A stretch of 64,000 nucleotides of DNA from Pseudomonadota bacterium (GTDB lineage: Bacteria > Pseudomonadota > Gammaproteobacteria > UBA9339). The position numbers and the translations under genes are program-made. The notes beneath the pieces are model-generated. The model saw only the letters and a list, made by a program, of their open reading frames with translations. It was not told the DNA's origin and searched no databases. Below, piece by piece: positions 19,375-28,504 of this stretch; within the stretch, counting starts at the first letter, position 1, and every line of letters starts with the position of its first letter. The DNA lies in NCBI GenBank assembly GCA_021781615.1, contig JAJXWM010000004.1:19001-83000 (forward strand), read 5' to 3'.

Positions 19375-22155
19375 TTATGTTGCACCGCCAGCCTTATTCA
19401 CAATCTCATAAACATTTTTCGAGAGCTTTGGTTCCTGGCTAATTCTGATCAATTGCTGGTGCATCAACTGCTGCCGTTTTTTATCAAACTTCTGCCCTTG
19501 AGTCAAAGGTATAGTAATTGATGCCGCAAGCTGTGGATTAAACTTATCAATAACCAAAACCTGGTCTGCTAAAAATTTATAACCTGCACCATCTATTAGA
19601 TGGAAGTTAATTAAATTATTCTCACAAAAAACACGAAGCAAAGACCTTACCTTGTTGGGATTTTTGATATTAAACGCCGGGTGCAGCATCAGTTGCTGTA
19701 CCCGCTGTAACGTGCCCGGCAACTTGATCGTAGCATTTAATAATAACCATTTATTAACTAGATTTGGTTGGTCCTGCCACCTTTGATAATAAGTTTCAAG
19801 AATCTTTTCTTTTAGGTCATAGTTAGAATTAGCAAGAGCCCCCAAACAAGCTTGAACATCAGTCAGATTATCTGCACGTTCTAGTTGGCGCAAACAAAGC
19901 TCAAAGATATCAGGGGTATTTAGATGCATTAAATATAGTAAACACAGATTTTTTAAAGCTCGCTTCCCCATAGAAATAGGATCAATACTATAAGGTTTGG
20001 TTTCAGTATTATTTTTATAACACTCTAGCAGTTCTGTCTTTAACACCTTAGCCAATTCTAATTTTATAAATTCTCTGACATTATGCAAAGTTTCAACATC
20101 AACTGATGGCAATGTTTCAAGAAAATAATTATCAGAAGGTATTTGTAACATTAACGCCGCCAAAGCTGGATCGATTTTATTATCACCAAGGATGGTTTTA
20201 AATAAACGCCCCCAAACTTCGGAAAGAATATGTGTTTTTTTAGCAACAAAATCTTTATATAATCGCAAAAAAATATTAGTCATTAATTTCTGACTAGCAT
20301 CCCAACGATTAACCGGATCTTGATCATTAATCATCAATAATAATAGCTCATCATCAGTATACTGATATTCGATCTTCACCGGCGCAGAAAAGCTCCGCAG
20401 TAAAGAAGGTATGGGCTTAGCTCCAACTCCCGGAAAAGAAAAAGACTGCTCTTTTTTATCAACAATTAATGTTTGGGCATGCGCATTTTCACCGGCGGGA
20501 CTAACTAAGCCAACTACAAGTGGCAAATAAAAATCATGTTTAGCCTTAGGATGTTGTTGCTCTACTTTTAAATGATAAGTTTTATCATCAGTATAATTGC
20601 CACCAATATTTAAGACCGGGGTTCCCGCCTGCTCGACCCACAGCGAAAACTGTTTTAGATCAGCTTTAGTGACTGCGCTCGCGATTTGTAAAAAGTCCTG
20701 AATGGTTGCCGGCTGCCCGTCAAATTTCTTAAGAAAGTCTCTCATAATCTGCTGAAAAGTTTCGCGACCGAACATGGTTGATAACATCCGACATACTTCC
20801 GCACTTTTTTCATAAACAGTGGTGGTGTAAAAATTATTAACATCAATATACGATGGTAACTGCAGCGGATGAGCAAGAGGACCAGAATCTTCGGCAAATT
20901 GCCGAGTACGCATAAGATTTATAGAATCAATACGATTAATGACTTGCCCATGCGTATCTTCCATAAACAGTTGTTCACGCAACGTAGTCAACCCCTCCTT
21001 CAAACCGAGCTGAAACCAATCCCGACAAGTAACACGATTACCAGTCCAATTATGGAAATATTCATGCGCAATAACTGAAGTAATACGATTAAAATAATCA
21101 TCAGTAGTAGTATCTGGTGAAGCAAGCAATAAATTACTATTAAAAACATTTAAACTTTTATTTTCCATCGCTCCAGCATTAAAATCATCAACTGCTACAA
21201 TTTGATAAATATCTAAATCGTATTCTAAACCAAAGGTTTTTTCATCCCAAGCCATCGCCTGTTTTAAAGAGGCCATCGCGTGATGACATTGATCTAACTG
21301 CTTTGGATTGGCAAATATACGAAGTGTAATCTTGCGACCAGAGGTGGTCGTATAGTAGTCTTCAATCTTGCCATAATTACCAGCAATCAAGGCAAATAAA
21401 TATGCCGATTTAGGAAATGGATCTTGCCAAGTTGCAGCATGCTTATTATTTTCTAAATCTTTCTTGGAGATCAAATTACCATTTGATAATAAAACAGGAT
21501 AGCTGGTTTTATCAGCAATAATTTCAGCAGTAAATTTAGTGAGAACATCTGGACGATCAATAAAATAAGTAAGACGACGAAAACCATAAGGTTCATTTTG
21601 CGTACAGAAATTGCCACCAGTCAAATATAGCCCAGTAAGAGATAAATTTTTATCGGGATGAATTTTAACCGTTGTTTCTAAAATAAAATTATCTGATACT
21701 TTTAAAATAGTTAGAGTTTCGGGCGTAGTTTTGTAAGCATCACTAGCCAATAACTGGCCATTGATTTTAACCGACTTTAGTTCTAAACCTACTCCATCAA
21801 GCGTAATAGATGAACTATGATCATTGCTCACCGGGTTTCTTTTAACTGATAGCTTGGCATTAACCACCGTCTCCTGTGGGTCAAGAAGAAACTGTAAATT
21901 TGCAGCCTCAATCAGAAAGGATGATGGAGTGTAGTCTTTTAAAAAGATAGGACGGTATTTATCGTTGGCCATGTTCTTTACCCTTTTATTTTGTTTTTTT
22001 ATTTGCAATATGTTCGTCTTTTTTTGATGCTGTAGCGTTTTCTCCTGCCAAGACTCTGCCAAAATCACCGGTGATATAAAAAAAGTAATTGTCAGCAAAA
22101 AAATGAAGATTTCCTTTATTAGCATACCCCTCTTCCCAGCAGCATTTTTGGCCAA
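19375..22155 (-). CDS. pepN: aminopeptidase N (M1 family) with N-terminal export-like extension
   Basis: Zinc aminopeptidase of the E. coli PepN type. The substrate motif GAMENKSLNVFN and the zinc motif HEYFHNWTGNR are intact, the RLTYFIDRPDVLTKFTAEI region matches, and the C-terminal helical domain is complete. The body begins at MANDKYRPIF (21972). Ahead of it are about 60 extra residues that include a strong hydrophobic run, IFIFLLTITFFISPVILAES, like a cleavable signal peptide. Possible starts are a TTG at 22155 with AGGAG six bases upstream, or the ATG at 22122. E. coli PepN is cytosolic, so export would be a change of location. Confidence 0.92.
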   Translation of the reverse strand: MAKNAAGKRGMLIKEIFIFLLTITFFISPVILAESWQEKTLQHQKKTNILQIKKQNKRVKNMANDKYRPIFLKDYTPSSFLIEAANLQFLLDPQETVVNAKLSVKRNPVSNDHSSSITLDGVGLELKSVKINGQLLASDAYKTTPETLTILKVSDNFILETTVKIHPDKNLSLTGLYLTGGNFCTQNEPYGFRRLTYFIDRPDVLTKFTAEIIADKTSYPVLLSNGNLISKKDLENNKHAATWQDPFPKSAYLFALIAGNYGKIEDYYTTTSGRKITLRIFANPKQLDQCHHAMASLKQAMAWDEKTFGLEYDLDIYQIVAVDDFNAGAMENKSLNVFNSNLLLASPDTTTDDYFNRITSVIAHEYFHNWTGNRVTCRDWFQLGLKEGLTTLREQLFMEDTHGQVINRIDSINLMRTRQFAEDSGPLAHPLQLPSYIDVNNFYTTTVYEKSAEVCRMLSTMFGRETFQQIMRDFLKKFDGQPATIQDFLQIASAVTKADLKQFSLWVEQAGTPVLNIGGNYTDDKTYHLKVEQQHPKAKHDFYLPLVVGLVSPAGENAHAQTLIVDKKEQSFSFPGVGAKPIPSLLRSFSAPVKIEYQYTDDELLLLMINDQDPVNRWDASQKLMTNIFLRLYKDFVAKKTHILSEVWGRLFKTILGDNKIDPALAALMLQIPSDNYFLETLPSVDVETLHNVREFIKLELAKVLKTELLECYKNNTETKPYSIDPISMGKRALKNLCLLYLMHLNTPDIFELCLRQLERADNLTDVQACLGALANSNYDLKEKILETYYQRWQDQPNLVNKWLLLNATIKLPGTLQRVQQLMLHPAFNIKNPNKVRSLLRVFCENNLINFHLIDGAGYKFLADQVLVIDKFNPQLAASITIPLTQGQKFDKKRQQLMHQQLIRISQEPKLSKNVYEIVNKAGGAT

Positions 22156-22250
22156 GTATAACTCCTATTTATTCATTTCTCGAATATTATTTTTTTATTA
22201 TCCCACTTGTGTTACCATTTCTATTAAATAAGATTTCGCGGAGAAAGTTA

Positions 22251-23681
22251 ATGTACGATATAAGTATAATCGGCGGCGGAATTATTGGCTCGGCAATTGC
22301 AAGAGAACTCGCAAGATATAATTTTAAGATCTGTTTAATAGAAAAAAATGAAGATATCGGCACTGGAACTACCAAAGCTAATAGCGGCATAGTCCACGGC
22401 GGATACTCAGACAACCCCAAAACCATAAAATCAAAGTTTTGCGCCAAAGGTAATCTCATGTATAAAAAGCTTAATGATGAGCTTAACTTTGGCTTCATGC
22501 AAACCGGGGCTTTCGTCATTGGTTTTAATGAACAAGACAAACAAAAAATCCAAGAACTCTTTTCCTATGGCAAAACCAACGGCGTTCCCGATTTACAAAT
22601 CGTCGATGGCGACTTCGTCAGAGATAAAGAGCCGCATTTAAACCAAGATATAACCGTAGCTCTTTATTGCCCGACATCTGGCATCACCTCACCTTATGAA
22701 TTTGCTATTGCTCTCGCAGAAAATGCTGTACAAAACGGCACTGAATTAAAACTAAATACCAAAGTAACCGCAATTAACAAATTAGAAAACCACTTTGCCC
22801 TAACAACTAATCAAGAAAAAATCTCCACTAAAATAGTAATCAATGCTGCTGGTTTATACGCCGATGAAATTGCCAACATGGTTGGTCTCAATGAATTCAC
22901 CATCAAACCACGAGCCGGACAATATTTATTGTTTGACAAAGAGGAAGGTCATTTAGTCAACACGACAATTTTTCAGACGCCGAACGAAATTAGTAAAGGA
23001 ATCTTAGTAACCAGAACTTATCATGGCAACTTACTAATTGGACCAGATGCCACTATGGCTCCAGATAAAGATTATTCGGATACTACCGCCGAAAATATTA
23101 ATACCATTATAGCCACGGCCAAAAGATCTCTACCATATTTTGATCTTTGCAAAGTTATAACCTGTTTTGCCGGCAATCGCGCATTTGCTGACACTCACGA
23201 TTTCATCATTGGCGAAAGTAAAGTCAAAGGATTTATTAATGTTGCAGGCATTGAATCACCAGGGTTAACTGCCGCCCCGGCAATTGCTAAACACATTGCA
23301 GAAATTGTAACTACAAGCGGCCACCTAACCCCAACTATTAAGCATGACTTCAATCCTTACCGTAAACCCTACAAAACCTTAGCCAACATACAAGAACACG
23401 ACCTCAATGAACTCATTAAAAAAGAAGATGACTATGGCTGCATAATCTGCCGATGCGAAACAGTTTCTTTAGGAGAAATTCGTGATAGTCTACATCGAAA
23501 TATTCCAGTTGACTCTTTAGACGCAATTAAACGCCGCACCCGCGCGGGCATGGGCCGCTGTCAGGGGGGATTTTGCACCCCGAAGATCATGGAAGTAATT
23601 AACAAAGAGCTAAATATTCCCAAAGAAAAAATAACCAAAAAAGGTGATGGATCTTGGTTGGTTTCAGGAAGAACTAAATGA
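22251..23681 (+). CDS. GlpA-like FAD-dependent glycerol-3-phosphate dehydrogenase with BFD-type Fe-S domain
   Basis: Flavoprotein of 476 residues. DISIIGGGIIGSAIARELA at the N terminus binds FAD, SGIVHGGYS follows, and a DAO fold continues to about 370. The C terminus has a BFD-like iron-sulfur domain with CIICRCETV and GRCQGGFC cysteines. This is the GlpA-like family found in three-gene operons, mainly of Firmicutes, spirochaetes and other anaerobes, oxidising glycerol-3-phosphate or a related 2-hydroxy acid. The ATG at 22251 follows GGAGA; the frame is open 14 codons further up. It overlaps the next gene by 4 bp. Confidence 0.85.
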   Translation: MYDISIIGGGIIGSAIARELARYNFKICLIEKNEDIGTGTTKANSGIVHGGYSDNPKTIKSKFCAKGNLMYKKLNDELNFGFMQTGAFVIGFNEQDKQKIQELFSYGKTNGVPDLQIVDGDFVRDKEPHLNQDITVALYCPTSGITSPYEFAIALAENAVQNGTELKLNTKVTAINKLENHFALTTNQEKISTKIVINAAGLYADEIANMVGLNEFTIKPRAGQYLLFDKEEGHLVNTTIFQTPNEISKGILVTRTYHGNLLIGPDATMAPDKDYSDTTAENINTIIATAKRSLPYFDLCKVITCFAGNRAFADTHDFIIGESKVKGFINVAGIESPGLTAAPAIAKHIAEIVTTSGHLTPTIKHDFNPYRKPYKTLANIQEHDLNELIKKEDDYGCIICRCETVSLGEIRDSLHRNIPVDSLDAIKRRTRAGMGRCQGGFCTPKIMEVINKELNIPKEKITKKGDGSWLVSGRTK

Positions 23682-24937
23682 AGAACTATGACCTGATAGT
23701 AGTCGGAGGGGGACCAGCCGGCATCGCCGCAGCCCTTGCCGCACACCAAAATAATATCAAAAATATTTTAATTATTGAACGAGACTGCGAACTTGGAGGT
23801 ATTCTAAACCAGTGTATTCATAATGGTTTTGGGCTACATCATTTCAAAAAAGAATTAACTGGACCAGAATATAGTAATTTAATTATCCAAGAGCTCCTCA
23901 AAACCAATGTTGAATTCCTAACCAACACTATGGTGCTAAAAATAGAACCTAATCGCACTGTACACGCAATTAATAGCAATAATGGTCACATGAAAATTAA
24001 TGCTAAAGCAGTAGTACTTGCCATGGGATGTCGCGAAAGAACTCGGGGCGCAATTAGAATTCACGGCAGTAGGCCAGCCGGAGTATACGCTGCTGGCACC
24101 GCCCAAAGACTGGTAAATATAGATGGTTATATGCCTGGGAAAAAAGTAGTAATTCTCGGCTCAGGAGACATTGGCTTAATTATGGCCAGGCGCATGACCC
24201 TAGAAGGAGCAAAAGTTGAAGCAGTATTTGAGATACTTCCATATTCAAATGGGTTAAAAAGAAACATTGTCCAATGTTTGGATGACTTTAATATTCCACT
24301 TATTCTTAGTACCACCATTACCAAAATTCATGGCGAAAAGAGAGTAGAAGGAGTAACTATCGCCAAAGTTGATGCTTCTCTAGTCCCTCAGGAAAACACC
24401 AAAGAATTTATTCCATGTGATACCGTCTTATTATCAATAGGTTTAATTCCAGAAAATGAAATTTCTCGCGCTGCTCTAATAGATATTGATCAGAAAACTA
24501 ATGGCCCCGTCGTCGGCGAGCTAAGGCAAACATGCAAAGAGGGTATTTTTGCCTGCGGCAACGTTTTACATGTACATGATTTAGTTGATTTTGTCAGCGA
24601 AGAAGGGCAACTTGCCGGACTTGGTGCAGCACAATATATTAAAAATCAATTAGATACCAGTTTCACCCATACCACTACCGCCGCAAGTGGGATTAATTAT
24701 ATTATCCCCCAGAAAATAAATATAAATAATGTATCAGATACAGTTAAACTATTTATGCGCGTTAAAAATATTTTTGAAGATAGCATAATTAACGTTTATC
24801 TTGGCGATAGAATTATTGCTTGTAAAAAAGAACGTAAGTTTTTACCAGCAGAAATGGTAAGTTTTGATATTAATAAACAAGATTTAATAAATAGCACAGA
24901 AAAAGAACTGATAATAAAGATAGAACCGATTAAATAA
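23678..24937 (+). CDS. FAD/NAD(P)-binding oxidoreductase, second subunit of the GlpA-like operon
   Basis: A 419-residue pyridine nucleotide-disulfide-type oxidoreductase. It starts with DLIVVGGGPAGIAAALAAH (FAD site), has CELGGILNQCIHNGFG with two cysteines near 41-50, ALGMGCRERTRG-like AMGCRERTRGA near 115, and a central NAD site, VVILGSGDIGLIMARRM. This is the standard partner of the preceding GlpA-like protein and of DUF1667. It probably passes electrons from the dehydrogenase to a pyridine nucleotide or other acceptor. The start codon overlaps the stop of the preceding gene (ATGA). Confidence 0.88.
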   Translation: MKNYDLIVVGGGPAGIAAALAAHQNNIKNILIIERDCELGGILNQCIHNGFGLHHFKKELTGPEYSNLIIQELLKTNVEFLTNTMVLKIEPNRTVHAINSNNGHMKINAKAVVLAMGCRERTRGAIRIHGSRPAGVYAAGTAQRLVNIDGYMPGKKVVILGSGDIGLIMARRMTLEGAKVEAVFEILPYSNGLKRNIVQCLDDFNIPLILSTTITKIHGEKRVEGVTIAKVDASLVPQENTKEFIPCDTVLLSIGLIPENEISRAALIDIDQKTNGPVVGELRQTCKEGIFACGNVLHVHDLVDFVSEEGQLAGLGAAQYIKNQLDTSFTHTTTAASGINYIIPQKININNVSDTVKLFMRVKNIFEDSIINVYLGDRIIACKKERKFLPAEMVSFDINKQDLINSTEKELIIKIEPIK

Positions 24938-24939
24938 TT

Positions 24940-25326
24940 ATGTCACCAATAAAAACAAACATGGTTTGCACCTGCTGTCCACTTGGCTGCCAGATGGACA
25001 TAACCAAAAGCGGGGGTGAATACTTAGTAACTAACAATAAATGCCCCCGTGGCAAAAAATACGCCCTTGAGGAGCTAACGGCACCCCAAAGAACCATAAC
25101 TAGCACCGTAAAAATCACCGATAGCCATAATCCCGTAATTCCAGTTAAAACCGATCAACCAGTTCCCAAAGAGAAACTCTTTACCATTATGAAAATTCTT
25201 GCTAGTGTTACAGTTAAGTCGCCGGTTAAAGTTGGTGATATAATTATAAAAAATATAGCAAGTACCGGAGCAAATATAGTTGCTACTAGGACGGTTGATG
25301 CGAATAGCGCAGCCGACAAAGTATAA
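24940..25326 (+). CDS. DUF1667 protein, small Fe-S subunit
   Basis: A 128-residue protein two bases after the oxidoreductase. It has the DUF1667 cysteine pattern CTCCPLGCQM (about 10-19) and NNKCPRGKKYALEE (about 34-47), four likely iron-sulfur ligands, followed by an LTAPQRTITSTVKI stretch. In other genomes it always accompanies the two preceding proteins. Its exact role is unknown. Operon with the two genes before it; a tRNA gene follows after 20 bp. Confidence 0.85.
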   Translation: MSPIKTNMVCTCCPLGCQMDITKSGGEYLVTNNKCPRGKKYALEELTAPQRTITSTVKITDSHNPVIPVKTDQPVPKEKLFTIMKILASVTVKSPVKVGDIIIKNIASTGANIVATRTVDANSAADKV

Positions 25327-25346
25327 ACTTAATTAGCGAAGGATAT

Positions 25347-25435
25347 GGAGAGGTGTCCGAGCGGCCGAAGGAGCATGACTGGAAATCATGTATACGCTCT
25401 GCGTATCGCGGGTTCGAATCCCGCCCTCTCCACCA
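25347..25435 (+). tRNA. tRNA-Ser (GGA)
   Basis: Complete cloverleaf with the long variable arm of class II tRNAs. The acceptor GGAGAGG pairs with CCTCTCC; the anticodon stem CATGA/TCATG encloses the loop CTGGAAA with anticodon GGA; the T loop is GGTTCGAATCC; CCA is encoded. The discriminator base is A, where serine tRNAs usually have G (the other serine tRNA in this window has G). Confidence 0.95.
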
Positions 25436-25488
25436 AATAAAACTTAATAAAAACCTCAGATAAAAAAATATTATTTTTCTTAGGACTC

Positions 25489-26436
25489 ATGCTTATGACC
25501 TTAATTTCCTTTGCCAGCACCCAAATAGAACCGTTGCTTACTCATAATAGTACAGATAAAAACTTCGACTTGTCTATTTATGAGAAAAATCTTCGAGAAA
25601 GAACATCCTTAACCGTTCCTCTCGAAAAGGCGCTAGATATTCTGAAGCAACTATCCCAATTTGAACTCGGTCGATTTTTACTAGCAAACAAAGGACTTAA
25701 CGGCTACTGGACCTCATATACCATCATCCACGGCCCTAAAAAAACAAGTTTAACCCCTTTAGAAAAATGGCTGCTAAATAAAGCACCATCAGTAAAAGCA
25801 ACGCAAGCCCGTTTTCAGATTTTCCAACAACAACTTCAAAACTATTTAAAAAGTGAAAGTAAAGTGGCCTCCATTCCTTGTGGTTTAATGGATGAGTTAT
25901 TGGGACTAGATTATAGTAACACCAAAGATATTAGAATTACTGGCATCGACCTAGATGAAAAATCATTACAATTAGCCAAAGAAAATGCCACAAAATATAA
26001 AATTGATAATATTGAACTTACGAAAAAAAATGCCTGGAATCTAGGCGTTACTGAAGAATACGATATCATTACCAGTAATGGCTTAAATATCTACGAACCA
26101 TCTAACGAAAAAGTAATCCTGTTATATAAAGAATTTTATAAAGCGCTTAAACCAAATGGCATATTAGTTACAAGTTTTTTAACACCGCCACCAACCCTAT
26201 CCAAACAATCCCCTTGGGAAAACTACAGCACCGAAGATGCTTTAAAACAAAAAGTTATCTTCAGCGACATTATTCAAGCAACTTGGCAGGTATTCCGTAC
26301 CGAAGCTGAAACACGTGAACAGCTTAAAATAGCTGGTTTTACAGTCATTGATGTTATTTGTGACGACCAAGGAATATTTCCAACAGTTGTTGCACAAAAA
26401 ATTACCAGAGATTCTTTCAAAAAAGGTGATTTATAA
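25489..26436 (+). CDS. class I SAM-dependent methyltransferase
   Basis: A 315-residue protein with a Rossmann-type methyltransferase core in the second half: ITGIDLDEKSLQLAKENA (about 148-165, SAM acidic loop), ELTKKNAWNL (motif II region) and YDIITSNGLNIYEP (motif IV region). The N-terminal 100 residues are helical and not recognised. The substrate is unknown. Two ATGs compete; AGGA lies only 3 bases before 25489 but nine before 25495, so the protein may begin MTLISFAST. Related proteins are common in Legionella-like bacteria. Confidence 0.78.
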   Translation: MLMTLISFASTQIEPLLTHNSTDKNFDLSIYEKNLRERTSLTVPLEKALDILKQLSQFELGRFLLANKGLNGYWTSYTIIHGPKKTSLTPLEKWLLNKAPSVKATQARFQIFQQQLQNYLKSESKVASIPCGLMDELLGLDYSNTKDIRITGIDLDEKSLQLAKENATKYKIDNIELTKKNAWNLGVTEEYDIITSNGLNIYEPSNEKVILLYKEFYKALKPNGILVTSFLTPPPTLSKQSPWENYSTEDALKQKVIFSDIIQATWQVFRTEAETREQLKIAGFTVIDVICDDQGIFPTVVAQKITRDSFKKGDL

Positions 26437-26461
26437 AATCGGCAATAATAATATTATTATT

Positions 26462-26625
26462 AACACCTGACATACTTTATTTCTGACTTACAATCGTCAA
26501 ATTTACCCCCTACACCCCACGTCATTGCCCGATTAAGCTTGTCCCGTTATGTTTTAAAACGGGATCGGGCAATCTCATCGAGATCGACCGGTCAAGCCGG
26601 GCGATGACGAATAATGTCAGGTGTT
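26462..26625. repeat. 164-bp palindromic element with 12-bp terminal inverted repeats
   Basis: Perfect terminal repeats AACACCTGACAT (26462-26473) and ATGTCAGGTGTT (26614-26625) flank nested stems: CGTCATTGCCCG against CGGGCGATGACG, and GCCCGAT..CCCGTT against its complement. AT-rich TAATAATA sequences lie on both sides. No coding capacity. It behaves like a MITE or RPE-like palindromic unit. Confidence 0.75.
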
Positions 26626-26644
26626 ATGAATAATAATAGACTCC

Positions 26645-26776
26645 TTGCATAACCAAGCATTTTGACATAATACAAAGCGCACATGAAGCGAGCAAGCGGA
26701 GTTTAACTTTTAGGTAAATGAGCATTGCGAACGAATGTGCAACGCAGTAGTATGGCAAAAGACGCAGGTTATGCAA
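26645..26776. repeat. 132-bp element with TTGCATAACC terminal inverted repeats
   Basis: TTGCATAACC (26645-26654) is inverted at 26767-26776 (GGTTATGCAA). The inner sequence includes GAGCATTGCGAACGAATGTG. A 29-bp piece of its right end recurs at 7712-7740. It lies directly upstream of the glycosyltransferase and keeps that gene's reading frame open, adding 37 spurious or fused codons. Confidence 0.65.
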
Positions 26777-26835
26777 AAAGCCTAATTTCTCAACTTGACA
26801 TTATATCGACAGATGCTACGCTTTTGATCAAGACT

Positions 26836-27648
26836 ATGTCACTCAACTTACAAAACAAAAATAATATTAACCGACCATTATCTGAAATAGCAGTTAGCTA
26901 TATCATTAACTTAGATAAATCAAAAGAACGCTATAATTATATACAAAAAAATGTAATCCCCTTGGGACTCAAAGTAGAAAGAATATCAGCGGTAGCAGGA
27001 GATACCTTATCAGAAGCAGAGTTAAATACTAAAGCTGATTTAAAAACTTTTGAACAGCTACTCGGACACCTACCAAATCTAGGCACAATAGGATGTTCCT
27101 TAAGCCACATAAAAACTTGGAAAACTTTTTTAGCTTCTAACTTCGAATATGCGATCATATTCGAAGACGACGTAAGTTTTGACTACACAAAACTTTTATC
27201 AACTATCGAAGAACTAATACCAAACAATTCTCTATGGGACATAGTCAGCTTCGATTTGCTACATCATGGCACACCGCTTACCATCAAAAAGTTATCAAAC
27301 AATCAAAGATTAGTTTTTTATCTCACAGAAGTAACAAAGTCTGGAACTTATATTATCAATAGGAAAGCTGCAGCAAAATTATTAGAAAAAGCTTTGCCAA
27401 TAAAAATGCCTATAGATTACTATCTTACCAGTGCCTGGGAGTTTGGCCTTAAGTTCTCCGGCATAGAACCTCGACTTGTAAATCAGACATTTGGCAATTC
27501 TGATATTCTTTGTACAAAACAGCTAAAAAACAAAAATAAAACCTTATCGTTTAAAATAAGGCGCAACGCATATAAGTTACGATCTTACACAATAAGATTT
27601 TTGTACAACTTCAAAATATATATATGTACTAAAATTCGAAATAAATAA
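26836..27648 (+). CDS. glycosyltransferase family 25 (LPS biosynthesis type)
   Basis: A 270-residue protein beginning its conserved part at VSYIINLDKSKERYNYIQKN, the usual GT25 N terminus, with GTIGCSLSHIKTWKTF and the metal-binding FEDDVSFD (about 110-117). GT25 enzymes add sugars, often galactose, to the LPS core at the inner membrane's cytoplasmic face. The open frame extends to 26725 through the neighbouring palindromic element; the ATG at 26836 is the first outside it. The C terminus is basic (KIYICTKIRNK), which would favour membrane association. Confidence 0.82.
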   Translation: MSLNLQNKNNINRPLSEIAVSYIINLDKSKERYNYIQKNVIPLGLKVERISAVAGDTLSEAELNTKADLKTFEQLLGHLPNLGTIGCSLSHIKTWKTFLASNFEYAIIFEDDVSFDYTKLLSTIEELIPNNSLWDIVSFDLLHHGTPLTIKKLSNNQRLVFYLTEVTKSGTYIINRKAAAKLLEKALPIKMPIDYYLTSAWEFGLKFSGIEPRLVNQTFGNSDILCTKQLKNKNKTLSFKIRRNAYKLRSYTIRFLYNFKIYICTKIRNK

Positions 27649-27685
27649 CAATATTATTATTTATTATCAATAAGTTAAATAATTT

Positions 27686-28134
27686 ATGAGTTCTTACGCT
27701 TGGTACTAGTTATTGATAAAACCATCTTGGGCACCACCTGCTTGGGTTCTTGGCCAAATATGGACTGTACTGTATATAATCATAGCTATTACTTTTGGTA
27801 CAGTTTTTTACAAGGTGATTAACAAAAAGTTGCCTATAAATATCTCCGTACTGCTCCTATTAAATCCTATATTCAATTTCTCCTTTTTTCCTACACAATT
27901 CAACCATCAAAAACAATTTTATTGCCATAGTCGACATTATTTTGGTTCTTATAACTATCATATGTACTACAATCCTAAAAAGAGCAATTGGAACCTACCG
28001 CTCTTTCTATTCTTTTTAGGATGATTATCATTTACCCACGCCATAAAGGGATAACTATTGCCAACATTCCACATCTAATCTTGGTAATATTCGCTACCGT
28101 GCTGCAACTAACCATAACTTATCTCAACTCATGA
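27686..28134 (+). pseudogene. tspO: tspO (TspO/MBR tryptophan-rich sensory protein), broken
   Basis: Homology continues across three frames. Frame 1 from the ATG at 27686 gives SSYAWY, an amber stop at 27707, then LLIKPSWAPPAWVLGQIW, the TspO N-terminal signature. The middle (from about 27900) moves to another frame, NNFIAIVDIILVLITI, and ends at a TAG at 28017. The C-terminal LILVIFATVLQLTITYLN (to the TGA at 28134) is in the third frame. One nonsense and two frameshift lesions make it non-functional. TspO is a five-helix membrane protein that binds porphyrins and cholesterol. Its loss fits ongoing gene decay. Confidence 0.85.
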
Positions 28135-28246
28135 TAATATATTAATTATCAACATGTTGTATCAAAAAATTTCTTTAGCAGATTTTTCTATTAATTTATA
28201 TCATAAAAAGTTTGCTGCCATAAACCTTTTTAGTTAGAATCGTTTT

Positions 28247-28350
28247 GCCTTTTGCTGGTCCTTTTATAACGATATTTTGTCAACCCCGCCAGGTCTGGAA
28301 AGAAGCAACGGTAGCAAAAGATTCGGGTAAAAAGTAAACTAGCAAGAGGC
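28247..28350 (+). ncRNA. ffs: 4.5S signal recognition particle RNA
   Basis: The conserved SRP domain IV core, CAGGTCTGGAAAGAAGCAAC with GGTAGC after it, lies at 28290-28315. The ends GCCTTTTGCTGGT (28247-28259) and ACTAGCAAGAGGC (28338-28350) pair with G-U wobbles, closing a ~104-nt hairpin of the bacterial 4.5S type. It binds Ffh for co-translational membrane targeting. Confidence 0.93.
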
Positions 28351-28504
28351 TTATTTTAAATTTGACCATTTTTTAAACATCCCTCTGCATTCTATTCACC
28401 TGTAACCTTCAGATTATATTGCATCATTCGCCACAATAGTAGTAAAATGACCAAAACGTTTATGGATAAAAATACATTATTTCTCAATAATATAATTGCG
28501 TTAT

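Noticed and set aside
26437..26790. CRISPR array
   Set aside because: The repeats are inverted and single, not direct repeats with equal spacers; no cas genes in the window.
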